A model generated the notes under the pieces. The model did no database searches, was not told where the DNA came from, and worked only from the letters and a program-made list of their open reading frames with translations. A program made the translations under genes and the position numbers. Source: Limnohabitans sp. Jir61 (lineage in GTDB: Bacteria > Pseudomonadota > Gammaproteobacteria > Burkholderiales > Burkholderiaceae_C). From it: a stretch of 64,000 nt of DNA. Below, one piece after another: positions 1 to 8,832 of the stretch. Where the stretch lies: positions 558,001-622,000 of the forward strand of contig NZ_NESD01000001.1 of the NCBI RefSeq assembly GCF_003063545.1. The letters are read 5' to 3'. The number at the start of each line of letters is the position of its first letter. The first letter of the stretch is position 1.

Positions 1-1261
1 TGGTTTGGTAGAGCTGGCTTTGCGAGTTCAGCACATCGATGTTGATGTTCACGCCCACCGAATAACCGAGCTTGTTCGCATCCAAGGCGCTTTGGCTAGA
101 AGCCTCTGCCGCTTCATACGCTTTGACTTGGCTCAGGCCAGCAACCAAACCGAAATAAGCGGTGCGTGTGGCTTGCGCTGTCGCACGGCGTGCATTTTCG
201 TAATCCGAGCGGGCCTTGTCTTCCAAGGCCACGGTTTCTTTTACGCGGTACATGGTGCTGAAGCCGGCGAAGATGGGCATGTTAAGAACGATCGCTGCCG
301 AGGGGTTGTAGATATGCGATGGAATCGCACTTGTGGCGCTTCCGTCAACATTTCGTACACCAGAGTATGAGAGTTGAGCATCAATAGTTGGTTTGTGACC
401 TGCTGTAGCTTTGTTCACTTCAAGTGAAGCAATTTCTAATCCGAGTTGCGCTTGACGAACTGCAGGGCTACTCGTTTCAGAAAGGCTTACCCACGCACTG
501 ACGTCCTCTGAGGGCGGCGCAATTAGTTTTGTGTTGTTGGCTAAGCGATTTGGTTTTGCGTTCGTCAAACCTACGGCGAGGTCAAGAGCGAGTCGCTTGA
601 TGCGCAAATCGTTTTCGCCTGCAATTTCTTGGGCGTTTGCGAGATCAAAGCGTGCCTGTGCATCACGCACACCAGTGATGGTGGCTGTGCCAACTTCAAA
701 GTTACGTTGGGCTGAAGCGAGTTGCTCTCCCACTGCTCTCTTTTGAGCTTGAACTAGGGCCAAACTTTCTTCGCCAATTAACACATCAAAGTAGGCTTGT
801 GTGACTCGAACGAGCAAGTCTTGCTCTGCAGCTTCGTATTGAGCAGCTGCTTGTTGCAGTAGATGACCGCCTTGACGGTAAGCAGCCCACGCAGCTGGGC
901 GGTAAATAGGTTGACTGAGAGTAATTGCGCCAGAGCCTGTGCCATAAATACGCTGTGTTGCAAGTTGTGAGCCTGTGAGGCCTGCTGCCGAAGCCGCTGC
1001 GACGTTATCTACGCGATAGTCAAAATTTGTCCGCGTCGCACTCGCCGACAACGCAATGTTGGGCAAGATGCCGCCTAGCGTTTGGTTGGCCTTAGCCAAG
1101 TTCGCTTCAAACTGCGCCTTGGCTGAAATAAAACCTGCGTCATAGCCACGCGCTGCGTCAAACATCTCCACCAAGCTTTGGGCCTTTGCACTGGATGCAA
1201 AAGCCAAAACCATTGCAGCGGTGAGGGGGAGGGTGCGAAACACAGTGCGAGAGAGAGACAT
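1..1261 (-). CDS. TolC-family outer membrane efflux protein (C-terminus cut by window edge)
   Basis: This is an outer-membrane channel component of a tripartite efflux or type I secretion system. Translation of the minus strand from the ATG at 1261 gives a signal peptide (MSLSRTVF...ASSAKA, cleavage after about residue 27) and then the alternating long helices and Gln/Ala/Asn-rich repeats of the OEP family. Near the left edge it reads GVNINIDVLNSQSQLYQT, matching the conserved VLNAQ..LY segment of the second OEP repeat. About 420 residues are visible, so only a short C-terminal piece is missing. A GAAAGAAC stretch precedes the start. It is the last visible gene of the leftward operon that contains the RND pump and adaptor, so it probably supplies their outer-membrane exit duct. 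The family call is firm; the exported substrate is unknown. Confidence 0.9.
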   Translation of the reverse strand, partial: MSLSRTVFRTLPLTAAMVLAFASSAKAQSLVEMFDAARGYDAGFISAKAQFEANLAKANQTLGGILPNIALSASATRTNFDYRVDNVAAASAAGLTGSQLATQRIYGTGSGAITLSQPIYRPAAWAAYRQGGHLLQQAAAQYEAAEQDLLVRVTQAYFDVLIGEESLALVQAQKRAVGEQLASAQRNFEVGTATITGVRDAQARFDLANAQEIAGENDLRIKRLALDLAVGLTNAKPNRLANNTKLIAPPSEDVSAWVSLSETSSPAVRQAQLGLEIASLEVNKATAGHKPTIDAQLSYSGVRNVDGSATSAIPSHIYNPSAAIVLNMPIFAGFSTMYRVKETVALEDKARSDYENARRATAQATRTAYFGLVAGLSQVKAYEAAEASSQSALDANKLGYSVGVNINIDVLNSQSQLYQT

Positions 1262-1277
1262 TCAGTTCTTTCAAAAA

Positions 1278-1619
1278 TCAATATGTGGGCACAGAGGCAT
1301 CCACTTGCGACGACCAAGCGTTGATGCCGCCCGCGATGTTGGCCACATGGCTAAAACCTTGCTGTACCAAAAATGCGGCCACTTGCATGCTGCGACCACC
1401 GTGGTGGCACAACACAGCAATCGGTTGATCACGGTCGAGCTCAGTGATGCGAGGTGGAATGGTATGCATGGGAATCTTCACCAGCTCAAACCCTTGTGCG
1501 GTCACGCAGGCGGTTTGCACTTCCCAGGCTTCACGCACATCCAGCACCACGGTTGTGCCGTTGGGTGCTTGCGATGCGATCCAGTCTTGCAACTGAGCGG
1601 GTTGGACTTGGTCAATCAT
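1278..1619 (-). CDS. Single-domain rhodanese-like sulfurtransferase
   Basis: A 113-residue protein made of one rhodanese domain. It has the CH2A-like segment VLDVREAWEV (residues 26-35) and the active-site loop CHHGGRS with the persulfide-forming Cys71. The length matches GlpE/PspE-type single-domain rhodaneses, and it has no signal peptide, so it should be cytoplasmic. It lies between the PIMT-like methyltransferase gene (9-base gap) and the tolC-like gene (16-base gap) on the same strand and is presumably co-transcribed. The sulfur donor and acceptor cannot be told from sequence. Confidence 0.92.
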   Translation of the reverse strand: MIDQVQPAQLQDWIASQAPNGTTVVLDVREAWEVQTACVTAQGFELVKIPMHTIPPRITELDRDQPIAVLCHHGGRSMQVAAFLVQQGFSHVANIAGGINAWSSQVDASVPTY

Positions 1620-1628
1620 GCCGCGCTT

Positions 1629-2285
1629 TTAGAACTTGAAGCGTGTGGGCTCTGTAAAGCCTTGTAAACGTGGAGCCGTGTGGTCCCACAAAGCTTTGCT
1701 GCTCCAAGCGGCGTCAGCGGTGCGTGTGAACAATGTGGCAGCCATGACATGGTCGTGGCCAACGATGGCCAACAGGTGACCACCGACTTTGATTTGTTGC
1801 AACAAGGCTTGTGGCACTTCGGCCACCGAGCCGCCGAGCACGATGGCGTCAAACGGGGCATCGCCCGAAGCGCCCGTGCTGCCGTCAGCCACGCGCACAT
1901 CGACGTTGGTGATGCCAGCGCGTTGCAGGTTGTTGCGGGCGTTGCTGGCCAGCTCGGGGTTGATTTCCAAGCTCACCACGCGTTGGGCGCGGCCGGCCAA
2001 CAGAGCAGCCATGTAGCCGCTGCCCGTGCCGATTTCCAAAACTTTCTCTGTGCCAGTCAGGTGCAGGTCGTGCATCAAGCGTGCCGCCACGCGGGGAGGG
2101 GCCATGAATTCGCCGTGGCCCAAAGGGATGTCGGTGTCGGTGTAGGCCATGGCTTGGTAGGCCTGTGGCACGAACAGTTCGCGTTGCACGTTGGACAACA
2201 CGGTCAGCACTTGGGGGTCGAGCACCTGCCAAGGACGAATTTGTTGTTCGACCATGTTGAAGCGGGCTTGTTCTTGGGTATTCAT
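1629..2285 (-). CDS. Protein-L-isoaspartate O-methyltransferase family protein
   Basis: A 218-residue class I SAM-dependent methyltransferase of the PIMT/Pcm family. The SAM motif I is VLEIGTGSGY (residues 82-91), followed by ALLAGRAQRVVSLEINPELA and DAIVLGGSVAEVP. Classical Pcm repairs isoaspartyl residues and carries a GQGQTIS-P motif before the SAM site; here the equivalent stretch reads GHGEFMAPPRVA (residues 56-67), without the Thr-Ile-Ser. The isoaspartate activity is therefore not assured. It sits between the RND pump (42-base gap) and the rhodanese. Databases would call it pcm; I treat it as a divergent member. Confidence 0.82.
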   Translation of the reverse strand: MNTQEQARFNMVEQQIRPWQVLDPQVLTVLSNVQRELFVPQAYQAMAYTDTDIPLGHGEFMAPPRVAARLMHDLHLTGTEKVLEIGTGSGYMAALLAGRAQRVVSLEINPELASNARNNLQRAGITNVDVRVADGSTGASGDAPFDAIVLGGSVAEVPQALLQQIKVGGHLLAIVGHDHVMAATLFTRTADAAWSSKALWDHTAPRLQGFTEPTRFKF

Positions 2286-2327
2286 CTCAAAACTCCGAAA
2301 TCAGTTCAGTTAAAGCTGGGCAAAATT

Positions 2328-5300
2328 TTAACGGGCGGGGCTGTCAAAGCCTGACGCCCATTTGCGTTTCATCCATTCGGCCAAATCGTCCAAATAGCAG
2401 AACACCACGGGTACGACCACTAAAGTAAGCAAGGACGAGGTAATCACCCCGCCAATCACGGCTTGACCCATGGGGGCGCGCTGTTCAGAACCCTCAGACA
2501 GGGCGAATGCCAAGGGCACCATGCCAAAAATCATGGCCAAGGTGGTCATCAAAATGGGTCGCAAACGCACTTCAGCGGCCAGCAGCAGGGCATCGTGGCG
2601 GCTGAGGCCTGGTTTGATGGAGCCATCGGGCTGCTCTTGGGGTTCACGAGAGCGAATGGCAAAGTCGACCAACAAAATCGCATTTTTGGTGACCAAGCCC
2701 ATCAGCATGATGACGCCAATGACCGAAAACATCGACAAGCTAGAGCCAAACAGCAGCAAAGCCAGCACCACGCCAATGAGGGTGAGGGGCAGGGCGGTCA
2801 TCAAGGCCATAGGCTGCAAGAAGCTTTTGAACTGGCTGGCCAGAATCATGTAAATGAACACTACGGCTAGCACCAAGGCCGAAATAGCATAGCCAAACGA
2901 TTCGGCCATGTTCTTGGTGGAGCCGCTGAATTGGTAGCGGTAGCCAGGTGGTAATTGGATGCTGTCCATGGCTTTGCGAATGTCGCCTGACACTTCGCCA
3001 GCGGAGCGGTTGTACACGTTGGCATTGATGGCCACTTCACGCATCAGATCGCGGCGGTTGATTTGGTTGGGGCCTGTGCCTTCTTCGACCTTGGCCACTT
3101 GGTTCAAGCGCGCCACACGGGGGCTGCCGTCGGCGTTGACGCCGAGGGTGAAGGGAAGGCGTTCCAAGTCTTGCATCGCGTTGCGAGCGTTGGGTGCTAA
3201 GCGCACGTTGACGTCGTAGGTTTGGTCGTCGGCGGCACGCCAATTGGTGACGGTGGTGCCAGCGACCAACACGCGTAACTGGTTGCCAATCGCACCGAGC
3301 GACAGGCCTAGGTCGTTGGCCGCTTCGCGTTGTACCTTTACCTCAATGGTGGGTTTGTTGGGCTTCACGCTGGAGTCCAAATCGACCAAGCCTGGGATGT
3401 TGCGAATTTTGTCCATGGCCTCGGTGGTGAGGCGTTCAAGCTCGCGCAAGTCGCTGCCTTGGAGTGAGAACTCCACTTGCTTGTTGCCACCCACTGCATC
3501 CAGTAAGCCGGCATGTGTGACGGTGATACCCGGCACTTGGCGCAAGCGCTCTCGCAGCGTGGCCGACATTTGGTCGACATTGCGTTTGCGGTCTTTGCGG
3601 TCAACCAAACGGATGTAAATGCTGGCGTAAATTTTTCCGTTCGCTGCACCCGTGTTGATGGTGGACAGTGTGTAGCGCACTTCTGGAAATTCACGCACGA
3701 TGGCTTCGACTTGTTTGGCTTTGGCCTCGGTGACTTCGAGTGACGAACCTACCGGCGTGTAGAAATTGACCGTCGTTTCAGAGAAGTCTGCCTTAGGCAC
3801 AAACTCTGTGCCCAGAAGCGGCACCATGAAGATGCTCAGCGCAAAGATGCCAACGGCTAAGCCCACAGTTGAACGTTTGTGTACCAGCGCCCATTTCAGA
3901 ATGCGCTGATAAATCAAAATCAGTTTGTCCGTGGTTTGTTCAAACCAAGCAGTGATCGGACCAACCGTGCGGTCGTAAAACGCATTGGATTTACCTTGCT
4001 CACCATGGGCATGAATGGTGGGGTCATGCCAGATGGACGAGAGCATGGGGTCGAGCGTGAAGCTGACAAACATCGAGATGAGCACCGCAGCCACGATGGT
4101 GATACCAAACTCATGGAAGAACTTGCCGATGATGCCGCCCATGAAACCAATAGGCAAAAACACCGCCACGATCGACAGCGTGGTGGCCAGCACGGCCAAG
4201 CCAATTTCTTGTGTTCCATCCATCGCGGCTTGGTAGGGCGTTTTGCCCATTTGCACATGGCGCACGATGTTTTCGCGCACCACGATGGCGTCGTCAATCA
4301 ACAAGCCCACACACAGCGACAAGGCCATGAGCGTGATCATGTTGATGGTGAAGCCAAAGATGTACATGAACAAAAACGTGCCGATGATGGCAATCGGAAG
4401 CGTGAGGCCGGTGATGACCGTGGAGCGCCATGAGTTCAAGAACAAGAACACGATCAGCACCGTCAGCAGCGCACCTTCAATGAGCGTTTGGCGCACGTTG
4501 GCCACCCCCACACGGATGGGGCGTGAGCCATCTTGCACTTGCTCCAAGCGTAGGCCTGGGGGCAATTGCGCTTTCATCTCGGCCACGGTTTTGTTCAGGC
4601 CATCAATCACGTCAATCGTGTTTTCGTCTTGTGCTTTTTGCACCGTCATCAACAGTGTGCGTTGGCCGTTGTAGAGCGCCAAACTCTCGACCTCTTGTGC
4701 GCCGTCGTTCACAGTGGCCACTTGGTTCAAGCGAATCGGCGTGGTGTTTTTACGCGCCACGATGATTTGCCCAAAGTCCTCGGGGCGCAGCATGCGGCCT
4801 TGGATTTGAATCACGCGGTCTTGTTGTAACGAGCGCAAGCTGCCCACAGGCAAGTCTTGGGTTTCGGTTTTGACCGCGTTCACCACTTGGTCGGCGCTGA
4901 TGCCCAACGACTCCATGGCTTGCGGGTTGAGGTACAAATTGATTTCGCGTTTGGTGCCGCCCACCAACGAGACTGAACCTACACCGCGTACGTTTTCTAG
5001 ACGTTTTTTGAGGACCTGGTCGGCCCAGTTGGTCATCTCCACCGGCGAGAGAGGTTTTCCACTTTCAGCTGTTGTGGGTACCACGGCCAGAGACCAAATC
5101 GCTTTGCTGGATGGGTCAAAGCGCAAGACCTTGGGCTCTTTTACATCGTCGCGCAAGGTAGGACGAATCGATGCCACTTTTTCACGCACGTCGTCAGCGC
5201 CTTTGCGGCCATCCACATAGAGCTGAAACTCAATCACCACCACCGACATACCCTCGTAGCTGCGTGACGTGAGGGCGCTGATGCCGGCAATTGAATTGAC

Positions 5301-5510
5301 GCCTTCTTCAATCTTTTTGCTAACTTCGCTCTCCACAATCTCAGGCGATGCACCAGGATATTCAGTGGTGACCACCACGACGGGGAAGTCAATGTTGGGG
5401 AATTGATCAATCTGTAAACGTTGGTATGAAAACAAACCGAGCACAACGAAGGCGAGCATCAGCATGGTCGCGAAGACCGGATTTTTAAGGCTGATTTTGG
5501 TGAACCACAT
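2328..5510 (-). CDS. RND-family efflux pump, inner-membrane transporter (HAE1-like)
   Basis: A 1060-residue AcrB/MdtB/MexF-type proton-driven exporter. It shows the family's N-terminal membrane helix, two large periplasmic loops and twelve predicted membrane segments. The transmembrane-4 proton-relay pair is Asp406-Asp407 in [13 protein letters not shown], and the partner lysine lies in [14 protein letters not shown] of the second half. Full length and intact. The adaptor gene ends 15 bases upstream, and a TetR gene heads the group, so expression is probably repressor-controlled. The motifs fit organic-substrate (HAE) pumps rather than heavy-metal pumps such as CzcA. The substrate cannot be inferred. 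Confidence 0.95.
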   Translation of the reverse strand: MWFTKISLKNPVFATMLMLAFVVLGLFSYQRLQIDQFPNIDFPVVVVTTEYPGASPEIVESEVSKKIEEGVNSIAGISALTSRSYEGMSVVVIEFQLYVDGRKGADDVREKVASIRPTLRDDVKEPKVLRFDPSSKAIWSLAVVPTTAESGKPLSPVEMTNWADQVLKKRLENVRGVGSVSLVGGTKREINLYLNPQAMESLGISADQVVNAVKTETQDLPVGSLRSLQQDRVIQIQGRMLRPEDFGQIIVARKNTTPIRLNQVATVNDGAQEVESLALYNGQRTLLMTVQKAQDENTIDVIDGLNKTVAEMKAQLPPGLRLEQVQDGSRPIRVGVANVRQTLIEGALLTVLIVFLFLNSWRSTVITGLTLPIAIIGTFLFMYIFGFTINMITLMALSLCVGLLIDDAIVVRENIVRHVQMGKTPYQAAMDGTQEIGLAVLATTLSIVAVFLPIGFMGGIIGKFFHEFGITIVAAVLISMFVSFTLDPMLSSIWHDPTIHAHGEQGKSNAFYDRTVGPITAWFEQTTDKLILIYQRILKWALVHKRSTVGLAVGIFALSIFMVPLLGTEFVPKADFSETTVNFYTPVGSSLEVTEAKAKQVEAIVREFPEVRYTLSTINTGAANGKIYASIYIRLVDRKDRKRNVDQMSATLRERLRQVPGITVTHAGLLDAVGGNKQVEFSLQGSDLRELERLTTEAMDKIRNIPGLVDLDSSVKPNKPTIEVKVQREAANDLGLSLGAIGNQLRVLVAGTTVTNWRAADDQTYDVNVRLAPNARNAMQDLERLPFTLGVNADGSPRVARLNQVAKVEEGTGPNQINRRDLMREVAINANVYNRSAGEVSGDIRKAMDSIQLPPGYRYQFSGSTKNMAESFGYAISALVLAVVFIYMILASQFKSFLQPMALMTALPLTLIGVVLALLLFGSSLSMFSVIGVIMLMGLVTKNAILLVDFAIRSREPQEQPDGSIKPGLSRHDALLLAAEVRLRPILMTTLAMIFGMVPLAFALSEGSEQRAPMGQAVIGGVITSSLLTLVVVPVVFCYLDDLAEWMKRKWASGFDSPAR

Positions 5511-5525
5511 GCGTCGTCTGTCGTC

Positions 5526-6710
5526 TTATGGCGCTGAACGAGAAGGTGTTGCAACATCGCTTGCTGCAATTGCGGTGTACTTGACGACCAAACCTTCACG
5601 TAAGGCGCCGACTTGTCCTTTGAGGACCGTGCTGCCCTCAGCTAAGCCCGTGACGCCCACCATGGTTTCTGATTCTGGCTTGCTTAAATCTAAGCCGCGT
5701 ATGCCTAATGTGACTGTTTTGTGCGCGACTTTTTGTTGGTCGCCCATTTGCTCAACGACTTGCACATAAGGTTGTGCGCGGTCTGTGCGAACGGCGGACA
5801 AAGGCACAGCCAACACTTGGCTTTTGCCTAAACCTAAGATACCTTTGGCGAACAAACCGTGGCGTAAGCCTTCTGCTTTGTCTAGCCCTAAATAAATCAA
5901 CACACTGCGCGTGCCAGTCTGGGCACTGGGGCTGACGCGCTTGACTTTTGCGCCTACGTTTTCTTTGCTGTCTTCCAGTTGCAATGAGGCAACTTGGCCC
6001 ACGCGCACATCCATAGATTCACTGGGGCTTAGCGGCACTTCCACTTCAAGTTGGCTTAAATCGATCAGCTCCATGAGCTTGGCATCAATGGCCACACGCT
6101 CGCCCACTTGTGCGGTTCGCCCTGAAATGACACCTGCAAAGGGTGCGCGTAAGCTGGCATCATCCAATGCTTTGCGGGCAACATCGGCACCTGCTATCGC
6201 GGCTTTGTGGCTGGCGATGGCGCCTTGGTAGGACGCAACAGAGTTGTCCATTGCAGCTTTGGATATAAAGCCTTGATCTACCAAAGCTTTATTGCTGTCC
6301 CATGCACGTTGCGCAATTTCCATTTGTGATTTGGCTGCGCTGGCTTGTTCGTCGGCTTGTTGCCAGCGACGCTGGTATTCGGTGGGGTCGATGCGTGCCA
6401 ATACATCACCTGCTTTGACGGAGTCGCCTTCGCGCACAGTGATGACTTTGACTTCGCCTGCCACACGTGCTTTGATGACGGCGTAGTTCACGGCCTTGAC
6501 CGTGCCTGAGACATCTAGGCCTTGTGTGATGTCGCGCAGTTCTGCTTTCAGGACATCGCTTGTGGCCAATTCAATTTGCGAAATGGTGTTGGCTGGTGCA
6601 GCGGCCGCGGCTTGCTTTGCACTTTTGTTGCTCAGTGCACGAAGTACGCCGCCTAGCAAAGCGATGATCACAACACCAATCACAATCCAACGGGTTGGGA
6701 TTTTTTTCAT
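5526..6710 (-). CDS. RND efflux periplasmic adaptor subunit (membrane fusion protein)
   Basis: A 394-residue HlyD/AcrA-type adaptor. Residues 8-24 form one N-terminal membrane anchor, followed by an Ala-rich linker. The first half of the lipoyl domain reads [20 protein letters not shown]...GDVLARID, then an alpha-helical hairpin ([20 protein letters not shown]...), the second lipoyl half ([16 protein letters not shown]) and the beta-barrel domain. The anchor is an uncleaved helix rather than a lipobox. The start codon overlaps the tetR stop by four bases (ATGA), indicating translational coupling, and the RND gene follows directly. Confidence 0.94.
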   Translation of the reverse strand: MKKIPTRWIVIGVVIIALLGGVLRALSNKSAKQAAAAAPANTISQIELATSDVLKAELRDITQGLDVSGTVKAVNYAVIKARVAGEVKVITVREGDSVKAGDVLARIDPTEYQRRWQQADEQASAAKSQMEIAQRAWDSNKALVDQGFISKAAMDNSVASYQGAIASHKAAIAGADVARKALDDASLRAPFAGVISGRTAQVGERVAIDAKLMELIDLSQLEVEVPLSPSESMDVRVGQVASLQLEDSKENVGAKVKRVSPSAQTGTRSVLIYLGLDKAEGLRHGLFAKGILGLGKSQVLAVPLSAVRTDRAQPYVQVVEQMGDQQKVAHKTVTLGIRGLDLSKPESETMVGVTGLAEGSTVLKGQVGALREGLVVKYTAIAASDVATPSRSAP

Positions 6711-7372
6711 TTCTTTTTCTTTGCAGTGATGCCATTCAACAGCACTTCGACTTGCATTTGAATGAATTTTTCAGGATCTAACGCCTTGGCTGAAACGGCA
6801 CAGGCGCCCATGGAATGTTTCCACATCATGAGGAAAATCATTGGCGCAATCACGATATGTACGGCTTGATCGAGATCCAAGTCATGAAACTCACCGCTTT
6901 GTAATCCGCGCTCCAAAATACGACGTATCAATGCATTTCCAGGTTTGATGACTTCATCTTGGTAGAAGGCTGCAATTTCTGGAAAGTTTTGCGCCTCACT
7001 CATCACCAATTTAGCAATGCCACTGGCCCGAGTTTTGCCGATTCGTTCCCACCAAGAAACCATGGCATAGCGAAGCATGTCGGCACTTGAACCATTAAAT
7101 GTTTCGAGCTCTTCTTCCCAGGTCGGAAAATTATTTGCAATGTTTTCTCGAACAACTGCTTTGAATAAGTCTTCTTTGCTTTGAAAGTACAAAAACAGCG
7201 TGCCTTTAGACACGCCTGCACGTGCGGCGACTTCATCAGCGCGTGTCGCTGAGAAGCCTTTCTCTACGAACAAATCCAACGCAGCATCTAGCAGCTCGCC
7301 TGGACGTGCTTCTTTGCGACGTTCCCGCTTGGGCGAGGTTTCTGAGTGAAGAGATTGAATTTCGGTTGCCAT
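6707..7372 (-). CDS. TetR/AcrR-family transcriptional regulator
   Basis: A 221-residue TetR-type regulator. The N-terminal helix-turn-helix lies at residues 43-62 ([20 protein letters not shown]), followed by [11 protein letters not shown]; the C-terminal ligand domain has no special signature. As first gene of the efflux operon it most likely represses itself and the pump and is released by a pump substrate. An imperfect inverted repeat (CTGGT-N13-ACCAG) sits 11 bases upstream of its start and is the obvious operator candidate. The protein ends with four lysines, and its stop overlaps the adaptor start. Confidence 0.92.
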   Translation of the reverse strand: MATEIQSLHSETSPKRERRKEARPGELLDAALDLFVEKGFSATRADEVAARAGVSKGTLFLYFQSKEDLFKAVVRENIANNFPTWEEELETFNGSSADMLRYAMVSWWERIGKTRASGIAKLVMSEAQNFPEIAAFYQDEVIKPGNALIRRILERGLQSGEFHDLDLDQAVHIVIAPMIFLMMWKHSMGACAVSAKALDPEKFIQMQVEVLLNGITAKKKK

Positions 7373-7382
7373 GATTTAATGA

Positions 7383-7405
7383 CTGGTTGGTTATTAATAT
7401 ACCAG
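7383..7405. promoter_or_regulatory. Inverted repeat upstream of tetR, candidate operator
   Basis: CTGGT (7383-7387) and ACCAG (7401-7405) form an inverted repeat around an AT-rich 13-base centre containing TTATTAATAT. It fills the 34-base gap between the YdcF-like gene and tetR, where a promoter for the efflux operon would have to lie. That a TetR protein binds here is inference from position and symmetry only. Confidence 0.4.
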
Positions 7406-7406
7406 C

Positions 7407-8204
7407 TTAATCCTTTTGAAGCACTTTAAGAATCCAAAGCCCCAAGCATTCGCGCAATACCCAAGCACTGTCGCGAAGTCCTTTGCCACTCGGTAGCCAT
7501 TGCAATAAAGGTTTGACATCATTTTGTATGTAGCCCATGGGTGCAGGGGTCACTTCCAATCCTGCAGATTCGAATTCGCGAAGGCTACGAGGCATATGCC
7601 AAGCATTGGTGATCAGGGCAATACGAACAATGCCATCCCGTTGAAGCATTGCTGCGGTGTGTGTGGCGTTTTCATGCGTGTCACGTGATACGTTCTCACG
7701 CCACCGAAGTGAGGGTGCTCCGATTCGCGATAAGGCCAATGCTGCCACATCGGCTTCTGATAATTGATCGGCTGGTCCACTCCAACCTCGGCCACCTGTG
7801 TAAGCCATGGGTAGATTTGACTGGCGTGATAAGTACACACCGAAGAGCAAACGCATCATGGCATCTGGCGATAAAGTGGCTTCGCTGTACTCAGGTGCAT
7901 TGCTTTCGACACCACCCCCCAGAACCACAATGGCTTGCACACCTTGATCCTTGAGTTCATGCAAGCTGACGGGCGACACCTGTGGCAATAAATTCAAGGC
8001 GAGCCAGATGGCCACAGCTTGGCAACTCAAGAGCCACAGCATCAGCGTTGTCAGCATTGCCAAAGCCAGCGGTAGGCGAACGCTCGCTCTCACGATGCTG
8101 CGTCGCCAAGCCCATGCGATCAGGGCAAATAGAAGCAATAAACCACTGGTGGCGGGAAGTGCCAGGGCGGTTAACAAGGGCTTGATGGAGAAAAGAGAGT
8201 CCAT
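7407..8204 (-). CDS. YdcF/ElyC-like membrane protein (DUF218 domain)
   Basis: A 265-residue protein with two N-terminal hydrophobic helices (about residues 10-35 and 44-73) and a DUF218 domain. Typical motifs are VQAIVVLGGGVESNAPEY, YTGGRGWSG, ENVSRDTHENATHTA and ALITNAWHMPRSLREFE. ElyC/SanA/YdcF relatives act in envelope or lipid-carrier homeostasis, but this member's role is unknown. It lies upstream of tetR on the same strand (34-base gap) and starts 46 bases from the divergent msrA gene. Confidence 0.85.
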   Translation of the reverse strand: MDSLFSIKPLLTALALPATSGLLLLFALIAWAWRRSIVRASVRLPLALAMLTTLMLWLLSCQAVAIWLALNLLPQVSPVSLHELKDQGVQAIVVLGGGVESNAPEYSEATLSPDAMMRLLFGVYLSRQSNLPMAYTGGRGWSGPADQLSEADVAALALSRIGAPSLRWRENVSRDTHENATHTAAMLQRDGIVRIALITNAWHMPRSLREFESAGLEVTPAPMGYIQNDVKPLLQWLPSGKGLRDSAWVLRECLGLWILKVLQKD

Positions 8205-8250
8205 GTTCAGTCGTCAGGGTGAGATTGATCGTGATCATAGAATCAAGCCT

Positions 8251-8811
8251 ATGGAACATACATACCAACCCGAGGACAGTGACACCAAAGTGATGACCTT
8301 AGGTGGGGGGTGCTTTTGGTGCACAGAAGCTGTATTCGTTCGTGTACGTGGCGTTATTGATGTCGAATCTGGCTATTGCAATGGCCACACCTTGAAACCC
8401 ACCTATGCGCAAGTGTGTGAAGGCGATACAGGGCACAACGAAGTGGTGCGAGTGGTGTACGACCCAAAGCGCATCAGCCTGCGCGAACTGCTCGAAATTT
8501 TCTTTGTCATTCACGATCCGACCACGCTCAACCGCCAAGGCAATGATGCTGGTACGCAATATCGCAGCGGCATTTACTGGAGCGATGAGGCCGACCGAGA
8601 AGTGGCGCAACAGGTATTGGATGAATTGAATGTCGCTTTGTCTGATCGCGTAGTTACTGAGCTTGAGCGCTTGGACAACTATTCGAAGGCCGAGGACTAC
8701 CACCAAGACTATTTTGCAAACAACCCACACCAAGGCTATTGCGCGTTTGTGGTCGCACCCAAGGTGCAAAAGTTTGTGCAAACTTTTACGGATCGACTCA
8801 AGCTTGATTGA
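8251..8811 (+). CDS. msrA: Peptide-methionine (S)-S-oxide reductase MsrA
   Basis: Reduces methionine-S-sulfoxide in proteins and free methionine using thioredoxin. The 186-residue protein has the catalytic motif GGGCFWCTEAVF with nucleophile Cys21 and an adjacent Cys24, followed by the family stretches GYCNGHTLKPTYAQVCEGDTGH and DPTTLNRQGNDAGTQYRSGIYW. I chose the ATG at 8251 because the conserved domain begins a few residues later. Earlier in-frame starts would run back into the divergent ydcF-like gene. It appears to be transcribed alone or with the TonB receptor that follows 21 bases downstream. Confidence 0.95.
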   Translation: MEHTYQPEDSDTKVMTLGGGCFWCTEAVFVRVRGVIDVESGYCNGHTLKPTYAQVCEGDTGHNEVVRVVYDPKRISLRELLEIFFVIHDPTTLNRQGNDAGTQYRSGIYWSDEADREVAQQVLDELNVALSDRVVTELERLDNYSKAEDYHQDYFANNPHQGYCAFVVAPKVQKFVQTFTDRLKLD

Positions 8812-8832
8812 CGCGCCAGTAGCGATGGTGCG

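Noticed and set aside
3879-4433. A long plus-strand open frame (184 codons) antisense to the RND pump gene
   Set aside because: Its composition is rich in His, Arg and Asp in the manner of a reverse-strand shadow of hydrophobic codons; it has no recognisable domain and lies wholly within the pump gene.
8299-8781. Minus-strand open frame of 160 codons opposite msrA
   Set aside because: Shadow of the clearly recognisable msrA gene; no family resemblance.
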